Made by a program: the position numbers and the translations under genes
Notes under the pieces: generated by a model
Database searches by the model: none
The model's input: only the letters and a program-made list of their open reading frames with translations
What the model was told of the DNA's origin: nothing
Shown here: one piece after another, positions 56,683 through 64,000 of the stretch
How positions within the stretch are numbered: position 1 is the first letter of the stretch
Layout: the number at the start of each line of letters is the position of its first letter
From: Streptomyces rubrogriseus
Lineage (GTDB): Bacteria; Actinomycetota; Actinomycetes; Streptomycetales; Streptomycetaceae
NCBI RefSeq assembly: GCF_027947575.1
Contig: NZ_CP116256.1
Span: forward strand, 8,347,862-8,411,861
Direction: 5' to 3'
Length of the DNA stretch: 64,000 bases

Positions 56683-56712
56683 AATGGGCCGACCCGAACG
56701 GGTCGGCCCATT
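56683..56712. terminator. Bidirectional terminator between trxA and the GNAT gene
   Basis: Perfect 13-bp arms AATGGGCCGACCC / GGGTCGGCCCATT with GAAC loop, between convergent genes; a T-run follows on the trxA side. Confidence 0.9.
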
Positions 56713-56740
56713 TGGTGTACAGCGGTTCTCCGGTGACGAG

Positions 56741-57358
56741 CTACAGCGGACGCAGCGCCGGCTCCTTCTGCACGGCGCCGAGCAGGCGGTCCAGTGCCAT
56801 CTCCACGTCTTCCTTCCAGGACAGCGTGGAGCGAAGGTCCAGCCGCAGTCGCGGATGCCGAGGATGCGGTCGGACCGTCTTGAAGCCCACCGCCAGGAGA
56901 TGCTCCGCCGGCAGAACGCAGGCAGGCTCCTTCCAGCGGGCATCGCCGAACGCCTCGATGGCCTTGAAGCCACGGCGCAGGAGATCCTTGGCCACCGTCT
57001 GGACCATCACTCGACCCAGTCCTTGGCCCTGGTACCCCGGCATCACGAACGCAGTCATCAACTGAACCGCGTCGGAGGAGACCGGGCTGGTGGGGAAAGC
57101 CGTCGAGCGCGGCACATACGCGGGCGGTGCGTAGAGAACGAAGCCCACCGGCACGTCATCGACGTAGACCACTCGACCGCAGGATCCCCAGTCCAGCAGC
57201 ACGGCGGAGATCCAGGACTCCTTCTCCAGGGCCGGCGTACCGGCCTCTACCGCGGCCTCGCCGCTGACGGGGTCCAGTTCCCAGAAGACGCACGAGCGAC
57301 AGCGCTGGGGAAGGTCCTGAAGGTTGTCCAGCGTGAGCGGTACGAGCCGGCGCCCCAT
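56741..57358 (-). CDS. GNAT acetyltransferase
   Basis: A 205-residue GNAT: VVYVDDVPVGFVLYAPPAYV, then LMTAFVMPGYQGQGLGRVMV (acetyl-CoA loop) and KAIEAFGDARWKEPACVLPA. The N-terminus includes LPQRCRSCVFWELDP with a C-x-x-C, seen in a subset of actinobacterial GNATs near parB. Target unknown. ATG at 57358 has GAGGAA about nine bases upstream. The preceding small gene appears to overlap its 5' end by 112 bp in another frame. Confidence 0.84.
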   Translation of the reverse strand: MGRRLVPLTLDNLQDLPQRCRSCVFWELDPVSGEAAVEAGTPALEKESWISAVLLDWGSCGRVVYVDDVPVGFVLYAPPAYVPRSTAFPTSPVSSDAVQLMTAFVMPGYQGQGLGRVMVQTVAKDLLRRGFKAIEAFGDARWKEPACVLPAEHLLAVGFKTVRPHPRHPRLRLDLRSTLSWKEDVEMALDRLLGAVQKEPALRPL

Positions 57359-57504
57359 GAAGGCTGTTCCTCGCTTCCTTCCCCTGCCGCGTCGCGGGCG
57401 GCTGCCAGAGCGCTCCGTTCCCTGAGCAGGCTGCCGATGAACCCACCGACCGCGCCCAGCCCCAAGCCCGCGCTCACCCATTCGGTGCGGCTCATCGTTC
57501 GCAT
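57247..57504 (-). CDS. Small membrane protein overlapping the GNAT gene
   Basis: An 85-residue frame from the ATG at 57504, or 82 from 57495. Residues 1-45 (MRTMSRTEWVSAGLGLGAVG then GFIGSLLRERSALAAARDAA) have one hydrophobic helix and strong GC3 bias, so this part looks coding. The rest overlaps the GNAT start in another frame and looks like a shadow. The gene is either a real short protein with an overlapping tail, or a frameshifted gene that should end near 57358. GGAAGG and AGGGG lie upstream. I recognise no family. Confidence 0.5.
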   Translation of the reverse strand: MRTMSRTEWVSAGLGLGAVGGFIGSLLRERSALAAARDAAGEGSEEQPSWGAGSYRSRWTTFRTFPSAVARASSGNWTPSAARPR

Positions 57505-57602
57505 GGCCCCTGCCTTCCTGCCAGAGGTACCGCCAGGTGACAACGCTCTCCCGCTCGCATCGTATCCACGATGCGGTGGACCCGACACCGACGCAAAGCA
57601 AA

Positions 57603-57643
57603 GGGCGGACCGTGTTCCGGTATGCACCGGACACAGTCCGCCC
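57603..57643 (-). terminator. Terminator after parB
   Basis: Long imperfect hairpin: GGGCGGAC and GTCCGCCC ends, CCGGT/ACCGG inner stem, loop ATGC. It lies 51 bp after the parB stop. Confidence 0.82.
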
Positions 57644-57693
57644 TGAGCCGCTCCTGCGGCAGTCGGAGCACCTGGACGCTCCACCTGCCGGAG

Positions 57694-58794
57694 TCAGGAC
57701 TCGGCGTCCCCGTCCTCGTCCTCCAGAAGGCCCTTCTGCAGCACGGGGCCCTCTCCGGGAGCGAGACTGCCGAGGATCCGCTCAAGGTCGTCCATGGAGG
57801 CGAACTCCACGGTGATCTTGCCCTTCTTCTGACCCAGGTCGACCTTCACACGCGTCTCGAAGCGGTCCGAGAGCCGCGTAGCGAGGTCCGACAGCGCTGG
57901 GGAGACCAGAGAGCCGGCCCGCGGGCCCTTGGCTCGCTGCGGCTTCTGCGGCCGGGACCCCATGAGGGTCACGATCTCTTCGACCGACCGCACCGAGAGC
58001 CCTTCGGCCACGATGCGATGCGCCAGTCGATCCTGCTCCTCCGGGTCATCGACGGACAGGAGGGCTCGCGCGTGCCCCGCGGAGAGCACACCTGCGGCCA
58101 CCCGGTTCTGCACCTTCGGGGAGAGCTTCAGCAGACGCAGGGTGTTGGACACCTGCGGGCGGGACCGGCCGATACGGTCCGCCAGCTGGTCATGCGTGCA
58201 GTTGAAGTCCTTCAGCAACTGGTCGTAGGCGAAGGCCTCCTCCAGCGGATTCAGCTGAGCGCGGTGCAGGTTCTCCAGGAGCGCGTCCAGAAGGAGCTTC
58301 TCGTCCTCCGTCGCCCGCACAATCGCCGGGATGGCGTCCAGCTCGAGTTCTCGGCAGGCGCGGAAGCGGCGCTCACCCATGATGAGCTCATAGCGCCCAG
58401 GCTCCGTCGGCCGAACGACAACCGGCTGGAGGAGACCGACCTCTCGGATGGAGGTGACGAGCTCGGCCAGCGCGTCGTCGTCGAAGTCCTTGCGCGGCTG
58501 CTTCGGGTTCGGCGTGATGGCGTCGAGTGGAACCTCGGCGAAGTGCGCCCCCATGGGCGGCCGAAGCCCTTCGACGCCCCGTGGTGCCGTCAGATCTTCG
58601 GTTTCACGTGAAACATGCTGCAGCGTGGCCACCTTCGCCGCGGCCACCCCACGCTCGTTCGGCAGCAGAGGCATCGCCCCAGGGGCAGCAGAAGCCGCAC
58701 TCCCCAAGGCAGCCGAGGCAACCGACTTCTCGGTCGGGGCGTTAGGGATCAGTGCACCGAGGCCACGACCCAACCCCCTCCGTCGCTCACTCAC
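57694..58794 (-). CDS. parB: Chromosome partitioning protein ParB
   Basis: ParB, 366 residues, the CTP-dependent clamp that loads at parS and spreads to form the segregation complex at oriC. The N-terminus MSERRRGLGRGLGALIPNAP binds ParA; the CTP-binding domain has PKQPRKDFDD, MGERRFRACRELELDAIPAI and ENLHRAQLNPLEEAFAYDQL; the helix-turn-helix is LADRIGRSRPQVSNTLRLLK; the C-terminal dimer domain follows. A parS site inside the gene encodes VSRET at 61-65. GTG at 58794 overlaps the parA stop by 4 bp. Confidence 0.97.
   Translation of the reverse strand: MSERRRGLGRGLGALIPNAPTEKSVASAALGSAASAAPGAMPLLPNERGVAAAKVATLQHVSRETEDLTAPRGVEGLRPPMGAHFAEVPLDAITPNPKQPRKDFDDDALAELVTSIREVGLLQPVVVRPTEPGRYELIMGERRFRACRELELDAIPAIVRATEDEKLLLDALLENLHRAQLNPLEEAFAYDQLLKDFNCTHDQLADRIGRSRPQVSNTLRLLKLSPKVQNRVAAGVLSAGHARALLSVDDPEEQDRLAHRIVAEGLSVRSVEEIVTLMGSRPQKPQRAKGPRAGSLVSPALSDLATRLSDRFETRVKVDLGQKKGKITVEFASMDDLERILGSLAPGEGPVLQKGLLEDEDGDAES
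58601..58614. promoter_or_regulatory. parS: parS site (perfect) inside parB
   Basis: GTTTCACGTGAAAC in frame, read as VSRET in the linker between the ParA-binding tail and the CTP domain. Confidence 0.95.
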
Positions 58795-59864
58795 TGGGTC
58801 CCCTCCACCATGCTCGGATCGTTCTGAGCGCCGAGGTGGGCGTGGGTCGCGTCATAGGTGACGCCCACACCCTTCAGCGCGATCTCACGGGCCGCCTCCA
58901 GATAGGAGAGGGCTCCGCTTGATCCTGGATCGTAGGTCAGTACCGTTTGCCCGTAGCTCGGGGCCTCGGAGATACGGACCGAGCGGGGAATGCTCGTCCG
59001 CAACACCTCCTCGCCGAAGTGGCTGCGCACCTCGTCGGCGACCTGCGACGCCAGCCGCGTCCGGCCGTCGTACATGGTGAGGAGGATCGTCGACACATGC
59101 AGCGTGGGGTTGAGATGGCCCCGCACCAGGTCGACGTTGCGCAGCAGCTGCCCCAGCCCCTCCAGGGCGTAGTACTCGCACTGGATGGGGATCAGCACCT
59201 CCTGGCCCGCGACAAGAGCGTTGACGGTCAGCAGACCGAGGGAGGGCGGGCAGTCGATGAGGATGTAGTCCAGCGGCTGCTCGTACGCCGTGATCGCTCG
59301 CTGGAGCCGGCTCTCGCGTGCGACCAGAGAGACCAGTTCGATCTCCGCACCGGCGAGATCGATCGTGGCGGGCGCACAGAACAGACCCTCGACATCGGGG
59401 ACCGGCTGGACCACTTCCGAGAGCGGTCGACTCTCGACCAGCACGTCGTAGATGGAGGGCACATCGGCGTGATGGTCGATCCCCAGTGCGGTGGAGGCGT
59501 TGCCCTGCGGGTCGAGGTCGACGACCAGGACTCTCGCACCGTGCAGGGCGAGTGACGCGGCAAGATTGACGGTCGTTGTCGTCTTGCCCACACCGCCCTT
59601 CTGGTTCGCTACGACCATGACCCGGGTCTGCTCGGGTCGCGGCAGCCCCTCGCCGGCGCGGCCCAAAGCCTCCACCGCCAGTTGGGCAGCACGACCGATC
59701 GGCGTGTCGTCCATCGGAGGCGGTGTTTCACGTGAAACATCCGCCCCCATCGACTCGGTACGGGGACCGGGGACCGGATCGGTCATCGGTCCCGCGATAT
59801 TGGCGTCGGACCGCAAGGATTCACTCTCCTCGACTTCAGGCTCGCAATGAACAGAGCCTCCCAT
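58791..59864 (-). CDS. parA: Chromosome partitioning ATPase ParA
   Basis: ParA, 357 residues from the ATG at 59864. The deviant Walker A is KGGVGKTT (Lys89 to Thr96), followed by VLVVDLDPQGNAST and YILIDCPPSLGLLTVNALVA. It moves ParB-origin complexes and in Streptomyces extends from the hyphal tip. The first 50 residues are disordered and contain VSRET (43-47) encoded by a parS site. GGAGG is very close to the 59864 ATG; the ATG at 59786 (331 residues) is the alternative. DnaA-box-like sequences lie just upstream. Confidence 0.95.
   Translation of the reverse strand: MGGSVHCEPEVEESESLRSDANIAGPMTDPVPGPRTESMGADVSRETPPPMDDTPIGRAAQLAVEALGRAGEGLPRPEQTRVMVVANQKGGVGKTTTTVNLAASLALHGARVLVVDLDPQGNASTALGIDHHADVPSIYDVLVESRPLSEVVQPVPDVEGLFCAPATIDLAGAEIELVSLVARESRLQRAITAYEQPLDYILIDCPPSLGLLTVNALVAGQEVLIPIQCEYYALEGLGQLLRNVDLVRGHLNPTLHVSTILLTMYDGRTRLASQVADEVRSHFGEEVLRTSIPRSVRISEAPSYGQTVLTYDPGSSGALSYLEAAREIALKGVGVTYDATHAHLGAQNDPSMVEGTQ
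59725..59738. promoter_or_regulatory. parS: parS site (perfect) inside parA
   Basis: GTTTCACGTGAAAC in the 5' coding part of parA, read as VSRET. Confidence 0.95.
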
Positions 59865-59900
59865 GCCTCCGGGGTCATGAACCAGTGAGGCCTGGTCTTC

Positions 59901-59927
59901 TGTGGAGAAATCCACCTCTGTGGACAA
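59901..59927. promoter_or_regulatory. DnaA-box pair upstream of parA
   Basis: TGTGGACAA at 59919-59927 (complement of TTGTCCACA, a perfect box) and TGTGGAGAA at 59901-59909 (one mismatch), 37-55 bp upstream of the parA ATG, in the promoter region. Confidence 0.6.
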
Positions 59928-60022
59928 CTCCGTACCCTCCCCGAGCGACCCTAGAGGCTTCCGGTCGCGGGGGTCGGCCGCGGCGCGGCCGCGGCTGATG
60001 ATGCCGTGCAGCAGTGAGCGAC

Positions 60023-60036
60023 GTTTCACGTGAAAC
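60023..60036. promoter_or_regulatory. parS: parS site (perfect) between rsmG and parA
   Basis: GTTTCACGTGAAAC in the 289-bp gap between rsmG and parA, likely overlapping the parAB promoter region. Confidence 0.95.
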
Positions 60037-60153
60037 ACGATGCACAGCCGCTGATGCCGAACTGCCGCGACACTCCGGCATGCGTCAGCAGGGCAGCTTG
60101 TGTGGAGTACGGCCTGGGTGGAGTACGGCTGACCGTTCGAGCCAAGCCGGACG

Positions 60154-60873
60154 CTATCCGCGACGGCGACGCGTCCGACCGGTCCGTGCGGCCTTGGCCC
60201 GCTTGGCCGCGAAGCGCACACCACCGGGGCTCTCGCCCACCTCTACGCGCACCACGGTGGACAGGGGATTCACGACGCCCTCTCCGACGTGGAGGATGGA
60301 CGTCTGCTCCGCACCGAGTTTGCTCAGCGCCGCGGTCGCCGCCTTCAGCTCCTCCTCGGCCGTGTCGCCCTTGAGGGCGAGCATCTCCCCGTACGGGCGC
60401 AGCAGGGGGATGCCCCAGGTGGCGAGGCGGTCCAGTGGAGCCACGGCACGGGCCGTCACCACATGCACCGGCGGCAGCTTGCCCATGACCTCCTCGGCCC
60501 GGCCCCGCACCACGGTGACATGGTCCAGGCCCAGCAGCTCGACGACCTCGGTCAGGAAGTTCGTGCGGCGCAGCAGCGGCTCGAGAAGGGTGATCTTCAG
60601 GTCTTCCCGCACCAACGCCAGCGGGATACCGGGCAGGCCGGCTCCCGAGCCGACGTCGCACACCGTCACTCCCTCGGGCACGACCTCCGAGAGCACCGCG
60701 CAGTTCAGCAGGTGCCGCTCCCAGAGCCGGGGTACTTCTCGCGGGCCGATCAGACCACGCTTCACCCCCGCCTCGGCAAGCAGTTCCGCGTAGCGGACCG
60801 CGTCCGCGTAGCGATCACCGAACACATCACGTGCCTGCTCGGGTACAGGGGGGAGCTCCGCTGCCTCCGACAC
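60154..60873 (-). CDS. rsmG: 16S rRNA (guanine527-N7)-methyltransferase
   Basis: RsmG/GidB, 239 residues, methylates G527 of 16S rRNA; loss gives low-level streptomycin resistance. The SAM motif is VTVCDVGSGAGLPGIPLALV, with KITLLEPLLRRTNFLTEVV and VVTARAVAPLDRL. The basic C-terminus is KRAKAARTGRTRRRRG. GTG at 60873 follows GGAAGGAC; an upstream ATG at 60927 lacks a site. It lies between jag and parA in the usual order. Confidence 0.96.
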   Translation of the reverse strand: MSEAAELPPVPEQARDVFGDRYADAVRYAELLAEAGVKRGLIGPREVPRLWERHLLNCAVLSEVVPEGVTVCDVGSGAGLPGIPLALVREDLKITLLEPLLRRTNFLTEVVELLGLDHVTVVRGRAEEVMGKLPPVHVVTARAVAPLDRLATWGIPLLRPYGEMLALKGDTAEEELKAATAALSKLGAEQTSILHVGEGVVNPLSTVVRVEVGESPGGVRFAAKRAKAARTGRTRRRRG

Positions 60874-60951
60874 GGGGACCGTCCTTCCGTACGGCACCGG
60901 CGCGCCAGGCGCCGGAACCAGAACCACCAGAACTATCAGGCTGACAAAATT

Positions 60952-60980
60952 CGGCCCCGCCTGCGCAACAGACGGGGCCG
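60952..60980 (-). terminator. Intrinsic terminator between jag and rsmG
   Basis: CGGCCCCG / CGGGGCCG arms with a further CTG/CAG inner stem, followed on the minus strand by AATTTTGTC, a T-rich tail uncommon in this genome. Confidence 0.82.
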
Positions 60981-60997
60981 GGGAACGAGAGAACCGA

Positions 60998-61510
60998 TCA
61001 GGCGGGAAGCACGACGACGAAGCGCTCCGGCTCCTCGCCCTCGGACTCGCTGCGCAGCCCCGCGGCCTTGACCGCGTCGTGCACGACCTTGCGCTCGAAG
61101 GGCGTCATCGGCTTCAGCCGCACGGACTCGCCGCTGCTCCTGACCTCGGCCGCGGCCTTGGCACCCAGCTCGGACAGCTCGGCTCGCTTGTCGGCGCGGT
61201 ACCCCGCGATGTCGAGCATCAGGCGGCTGCGGTCACCGGTCTCGCGGTGCACGGCCAGGCGCGTGAGCTCCTGCAGAGCCTCCAGCACCTCACCGTCCCG
61301 GCCGACCAGCTTCTCCAGGTCCCTGCTCTTGCTGTCGCTGATGATCGAGACGGAGGCACGGTCGGCCTCGACGTCCATGTCGATGTCACCGTCGAGGTCG
61401 GCGATGTCGAGCAGACCCTCCAGGTAGTCCGCGGCGATCTCGCCCTCCTGCTCGAGGCGGGTGAGGGTGTCTGCACCCTCGGCAGCGGCGGAGATGGTGC
61501 CTTCCGTCAC
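60998..61510 (-). CDS. jag: Jag/KhpB-like R3H and KH domain RNA-binding protein
   Basis: A 170-residue protein with a KH domain (LEKLVGRDGEVLEALQELTR, GxxG loop GRDG) and an R3H domain (RADKRAELSELGAKAAAEVR...MTPFERKVVHDAV). The Jag_N domain of Firmicutes is missing. KhpB-like proteins bind RNA and influence cell division and elongation. It is downstream of yidC by 15 bp in the conserved operon. Acidic first 35 residues. Confidence 0.93.
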   Translation of the reverse strand: MTEGTISAAAEGADTLTRLEQEGEIAADYLEGLLDIADLDGDIDMDVEADRASVSIISDSKSRDLEKLVGRDGEVLEALQELTRLAVHRETGDRSRLMLDIAGYRADKRAELSELGAKAAAEVRSSGESVRLKPMTPFERKVVHDAVKAAGLRSESEGEEPERFVVVLPA

Positions 61511-61525
61511 GGGATGGACTCCTTC

Positions 61526-62818
61526 TTACTTCTTCGACGGGGACTTGGGCCGCTGCGGGCCCTTGCGCTGTCCGGACTGGGCCTTGCTGCGGCCACCGCC
61601 GGACTTCTGAGCCGGCTTCTTGGCGCCGGCGGCAGGCTTGGCGTCCTGCTGGCCGGCCGGCTCGGCGTCCTGCGGCTCGTCCGACTTGGTCAGCGACGTC
61701 TTCGGCTCGGCCTCGCCGGCGGGCTTGGCCTGGCGCTGGGACTTGCTCTGCCGCTTGGGCTGCTGGCGCTTGGGCTGAGCCGCGGTGGCCACGGTCGAGC
61801 CGTCCGCGCTCTGGGCGGCCACGGCGGTGTCGCTCTTCACCACGTTGCCGTCGGCCTGAGCCGCCAGGCCCGCCTTGTTCAGACCGTTGATGAACTTCCG
61901 CTCGGCCTCGTTGCGGTCCCGGCCCTTGGCGACGATGGCCTTCACGATGGCCTTCTCGCCCCGGCGACGGGTCTTGCCGTGCTCGGTGACGCTCTTGTGC
62001 AGCCGCTCCAGGTAGGAGGCCTGCGCCTTGGAGCCCGGCGTCGGGTTGTTGCGGATGACGTACATCTGCTGGCCCATGGTCCACACGTTGGTGGTCAGCC
62101 AGTAGACGAGGACACCGACGGGGAAGTTGATACCGAAGACGGCGAACATGACCGGGAAGACGTACATCAGCATCTTCTGCTGCTGCATGAACGGCGTCTT
62201 CACCGTGGTGTCGACGTTCTTGGTCATCAGCTGGCGCTGGGTGAAGAACTGCGACGCCGACATCAGCACGATCATGACCGCGGTGATGACCCGGACGTCC
62301 GTCAGCGAGGCGCCGAGGGATTCCACCTTGGACGCGCCGTCGGTGAACTTCGCGGCCAGCGGGGCACCGAAGATGTGCGCCTTCTGGGCGCTCTCCAGCA
62401 GAGGCTGGTTGATCTTGCCGATGGTGTCGCCGGACGCGATGCCGTTGAGCACGTGGTACAGGGCGAAGAAGAACGGGGACTGCGCCAGGATGGGAAGGCA
62501 CGAGGAGAGCGGGTTGGTGCCCGTCTCCTTGTACAGCTTCATCATCTCTTCGGACTGACGCTGCTTGTCGTTCTTGTAGCGCTCCTGGATCTTCTTCATC
62601 TCCGGCTGGAGCGTCTGCATCCCGCGCGTCGCCTTGATCTGCTTCACGAAGAGCGGGATCAGGCAGATGCGGATGAGGATCACCAGGGACACGATGGACA
62701 GGCCCCAGGCCCATCCGGTGTCAGGTCCGAAGATCGCCCCGTACACCGTGTGGAACTGGACGATGACCCAGGAGACGGGCCAGGTGATGAAGCTGAAGAG
62801 GCTGGCAATCGTGTCCAC
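61526..62818 (-). CDS. yidC: Membrane protein insertase YidC
   Basis: YidC, 430 residues, inserts and folds membrane proteins with or without SecYEG. Five core helices are visible, from [40 protein letters not shown] with basic cytosolic loop [20 protein letters not shown]; and the conserved Arg in the first core helix. The tail is basic and Gln/Lys-rich ([17 protein letters not shown]), perhaps binding ribosomes. GTG at 62818, GGAG nine bases upstream. Confidence 0.96.
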   Translation of the reverse strand: MDTIASLFSFITWPVSWVIVQFHTVYGAIFGPDTGWAWGLSIVSLVILIRICLIPLFVKQIKATRGMQTLQPEMKKIQERYKNDKQRQSEEMMKLYKETGTNPLSSCLPILAQSPFFFALYHVLNGIASGDTIGKINQPLLESAQKAHIFGAPLAAKFTDGASKVESLGASLTDVRVITAVMIVLMSASQFFTQRQLMTKNVDTTVKTPFMQQQKMLMYVFPVMFAVFGINFPVGVLVYWLTTNVWTMGQQMYVIRNNPTPGSKAQASYLERLHKSVTEHGKTRRRGEKAIVKAIVAKGRDRNEAERKFINGLNKAGLAAQADGNVVKSDTAVAAQSADGSTVATAAQPKRQQPKRQSKSQRQAKPAGEAEPKTSLTKSDEPQDAEPAGQQDAKPAAGAKKPAQKSGGGRSKAQSGQRKGPQRPKSPSKK

Positions 62819-62821
62819 TAA

Positions 62822-63196
62822 TCATGCTCCTTGGGCATGGGGCGAGGTCTCTGCGGCCGGGCTCGAAGGATCGGACGAGCTCGGATGAGCAGGCCTTCCT
62901 TCGGTGGCCGGTTCGGCGGCGGAGGTCCCGCCCTTGCGTGCCCGCCAGGCGGCACGCAGCATTTCGTGCCACCGCGGGCGCTTGCGCGGCGGAACATGGT
63001 CCACGCCGCCCAGCGACCACGGATTGCACCGCAGGATGCGCCAGGCGGTGAGTGCCGTGCCCTTGACGGCTCCGTGCCGGTCGATGGCCGTGTAGCCGTA
63101 GTGGGAACACGACGGGTAGTACTTGCACACCGGCCCCAGCAGCGGACTGATCGTCCACTGGTAGAGCTTGATCAGAGCCAGCAGCGGGTACTTCAT
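62822..63196 (-). CDS. yidD: Membrane protein insertion efficiency factor YidD
   Basis: YidD, 124 residues: [20 protein letters not shown] followed by [20 protein letters not shown], with the family cysteines, then [19 protein letters not shown] and a disordered tail longer than in E. coli. It assists YidC-dependent insertion. ATG at 63196 overlaps the rnpA stop (ATGA), so the two are translationally coupled. Confidence 0.95.
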
Positions 63197-63564
63197 CGCG
63201 CGCCCCCTCCCAGTAGCCGCGCCAGGGCGGCGTCCAGGTCTCGGGCCAGCTGTGCATGGTCGGCGTCACCCGCGCCGGGCAGCGCTCGTACGACTACCAG
63301 GCTACCGGGGGGCAACAGGTCGATCCGGTCGCGCATCAGATGGCGAAGCCTGCGCTTCACCTTGTTGCGCACGACCGCGACACCCACGGCTTTGCTCACG
63401 ACGAAACCCGCACGTGTCCGGGGAGCGCTCTCCCCAGGCGCGTGCGGGTTCGTTGCACCGCTTCGTAGGTGGACGACGAGGGCCGGGCGGCCGGCCCGGC
63501 GACCTCGTCGTACCGCGGTCGCGAAGTCCTCGCGCCGCCTCAGCCGGTTCTCGGTGGGCAGCAC
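63193..63564 (-). CDS. rnpA: Ribonuclease P protein component
   Basis: RnpA, 123 residues, binds the RNase P RNA that processes tRNA 5' ends. [20 protein letters not shown] and the RNR-type block [20 protein letters not shown] are conserved. GTG at 63564. A Gly-rich tail ends the protein. It lies 21 bp after rpmH in the rpmH-rnpA-yidD-yidC operon. Confidence 0.96.
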
Positions 63565-63585
63565 GATGTCATGACCTGACCGGGA

Positions 63586-63723
63586 TCAGGCGGACAGACG
63601 GGCGCGACCCTTGCTGCGGCGGGTCGCGAGAATCGCGCGGCCGGCACGGGTACGCATACGCAGCCGGAAGCCGTGGGTCTTCGCGCGACGACGGTTGTTC
63701 GGCTGGAAGGTGCGCTTGCTCAC
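63586..63723 (-). CDS. rpmH: 50S ribosomal protein L34
   Basis: L34, 45 residues ([20 protein letters not shown] then [12 protein letters not shown]), too short for most ORF finders but unmistakable. GTG at 63723 has GGAG seven bases upstream. It is first in the operon, divergent from the dnaA gene expected just past the window. Confidence 0.98.
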   Translation of the reverse strand: MSKRTFQPNNRRRAKTHGFRLRMRTRAGRAILATRRSKGRARLSA

Positions 63724-63944
63724 TCGGGGGCTCCAGAAAGATTCGGGTGTTGGCGGGGTGCCGTCCTGGCTGTCACCGTGCGCCCACGAGTAGCTCGCGT
63801 TACGCCCGAGTGCACCGCTTTTCGATCACCTTGGACGTGACCTGTGCCCATCGGAGGCAGGCGGCAGCAGCCATCGACAACTCGACCTGGTTACGGTACG
63901 TGCGACTGCGCCATTCGGTCAAACCAGCGGTGACCGGGAGACAC

Positions 63945-63965
63945 TTGTCCACAGGCTGGGGACAA
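63945..63965. promoter_or_regulatory. Inverted DnaA-box pair upstream of (off-window) dnaA
   Basis: TTGTCCACA at 63945-63953 and TGGGGACAA (complement of TTGTCCCCA, one mismatch) at 63957-63965, in opposite orientation and 3 bp apart. A pair of this kind in the dnaA promoter is known to give autoregulation in Streptomyces. The rest of 63724-64000 holds the divergent rpmH and dnaA promoters; no further gene is seen. Confidence 0.78.
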
Positions 63966-64000
63966 CAACTTGAACCCTACCCGTCGCGCTGACTACCGTG

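Overview
The window is high-GC actinobacterial DNA from the origin-proximal core of a Streptomyces chromosome. The evidence is ssgA with its regulator ssgR, a FemX-type branching enzyme, frequent GTG starts and strong third-position GC bias. The right end also carries the order trxB-trxA ... parB-parA-rsmG-jag-yidC-yidD-rnpA-rpmH, and the window stops in the control region that normally precedes dnaA. Twelve perfect copies of the 14-bp ParB site parS (GTTTCACGTGAAAC) and three one-mismatch copies are spread over the window, densest near parAB.

Layout. 1-6.4 kb: cytochrome bd operon cydA-cydB-cydCD behind a perfect Rex operator. 6.5-13.2 kb: hisC-type aminotransferase, LacI regulator, PPP-type phosphatase, a membrane protein and a TerD-VWA fusion. 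13.2-17.4 kb: thiC behind a TPP riboswitch, a YibE/F transporter-like protein, ssgA. 17.4-28.4 kb: ssgR, small membrane and cupin proteins, ptpA coupled to a Cys/Met-metabolism PLP enzyme, LysR, Nudix, GNATs, a MarR/MFS/GlcG-like cluster, and a serine hydrolase. 28.4-34.1 kb: dnaB, a MATE exporter and rpsF-ssb-rpsR-rplI, with a DnaA-box group between dnaB and the exporter. 34.3-41.9 kb: cell-wall genes (femX, alanine-racemase-like protein, GT87-type membrane protein, class A PBP) and a PadR regulator. 42-46.6 kb: inositol-phosphate synthase, MFS, secreted Cys protein, CCA transferase. 46.8-56.7 kb: DUF6049 protein, murJ, a separate pseudokinase, ECF sigma/anti-sigma pair, and trxBA behind a SigR-type promoter. 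56.7-64 kb: GNAT, a small overlapping gene, parBA, rsmG, jag, yidC, yidD, rnpA, rpmH, and an inverted DnaA-box pair.

How it works together. Most genes serve replication and segregation (dnaB, ssb, parAB, parS, DnaA boxes), envelope building (murJ, femX, PBP, yidC) or redox sensing (Rex-cyd, SigR-trxBA). I see no prophage, insertion sequence, CRISPR array, tRNA or biosynthetic cluster. The least ordinary signal is how parS is placed. It is read in frame as the peptide VSRET in parA, parB and the anti-sigma gene, built into long hairpins between convergent genes, and laid across the cydCD start codon. Protein identities rest on motifs and remembered families; no database search was run.
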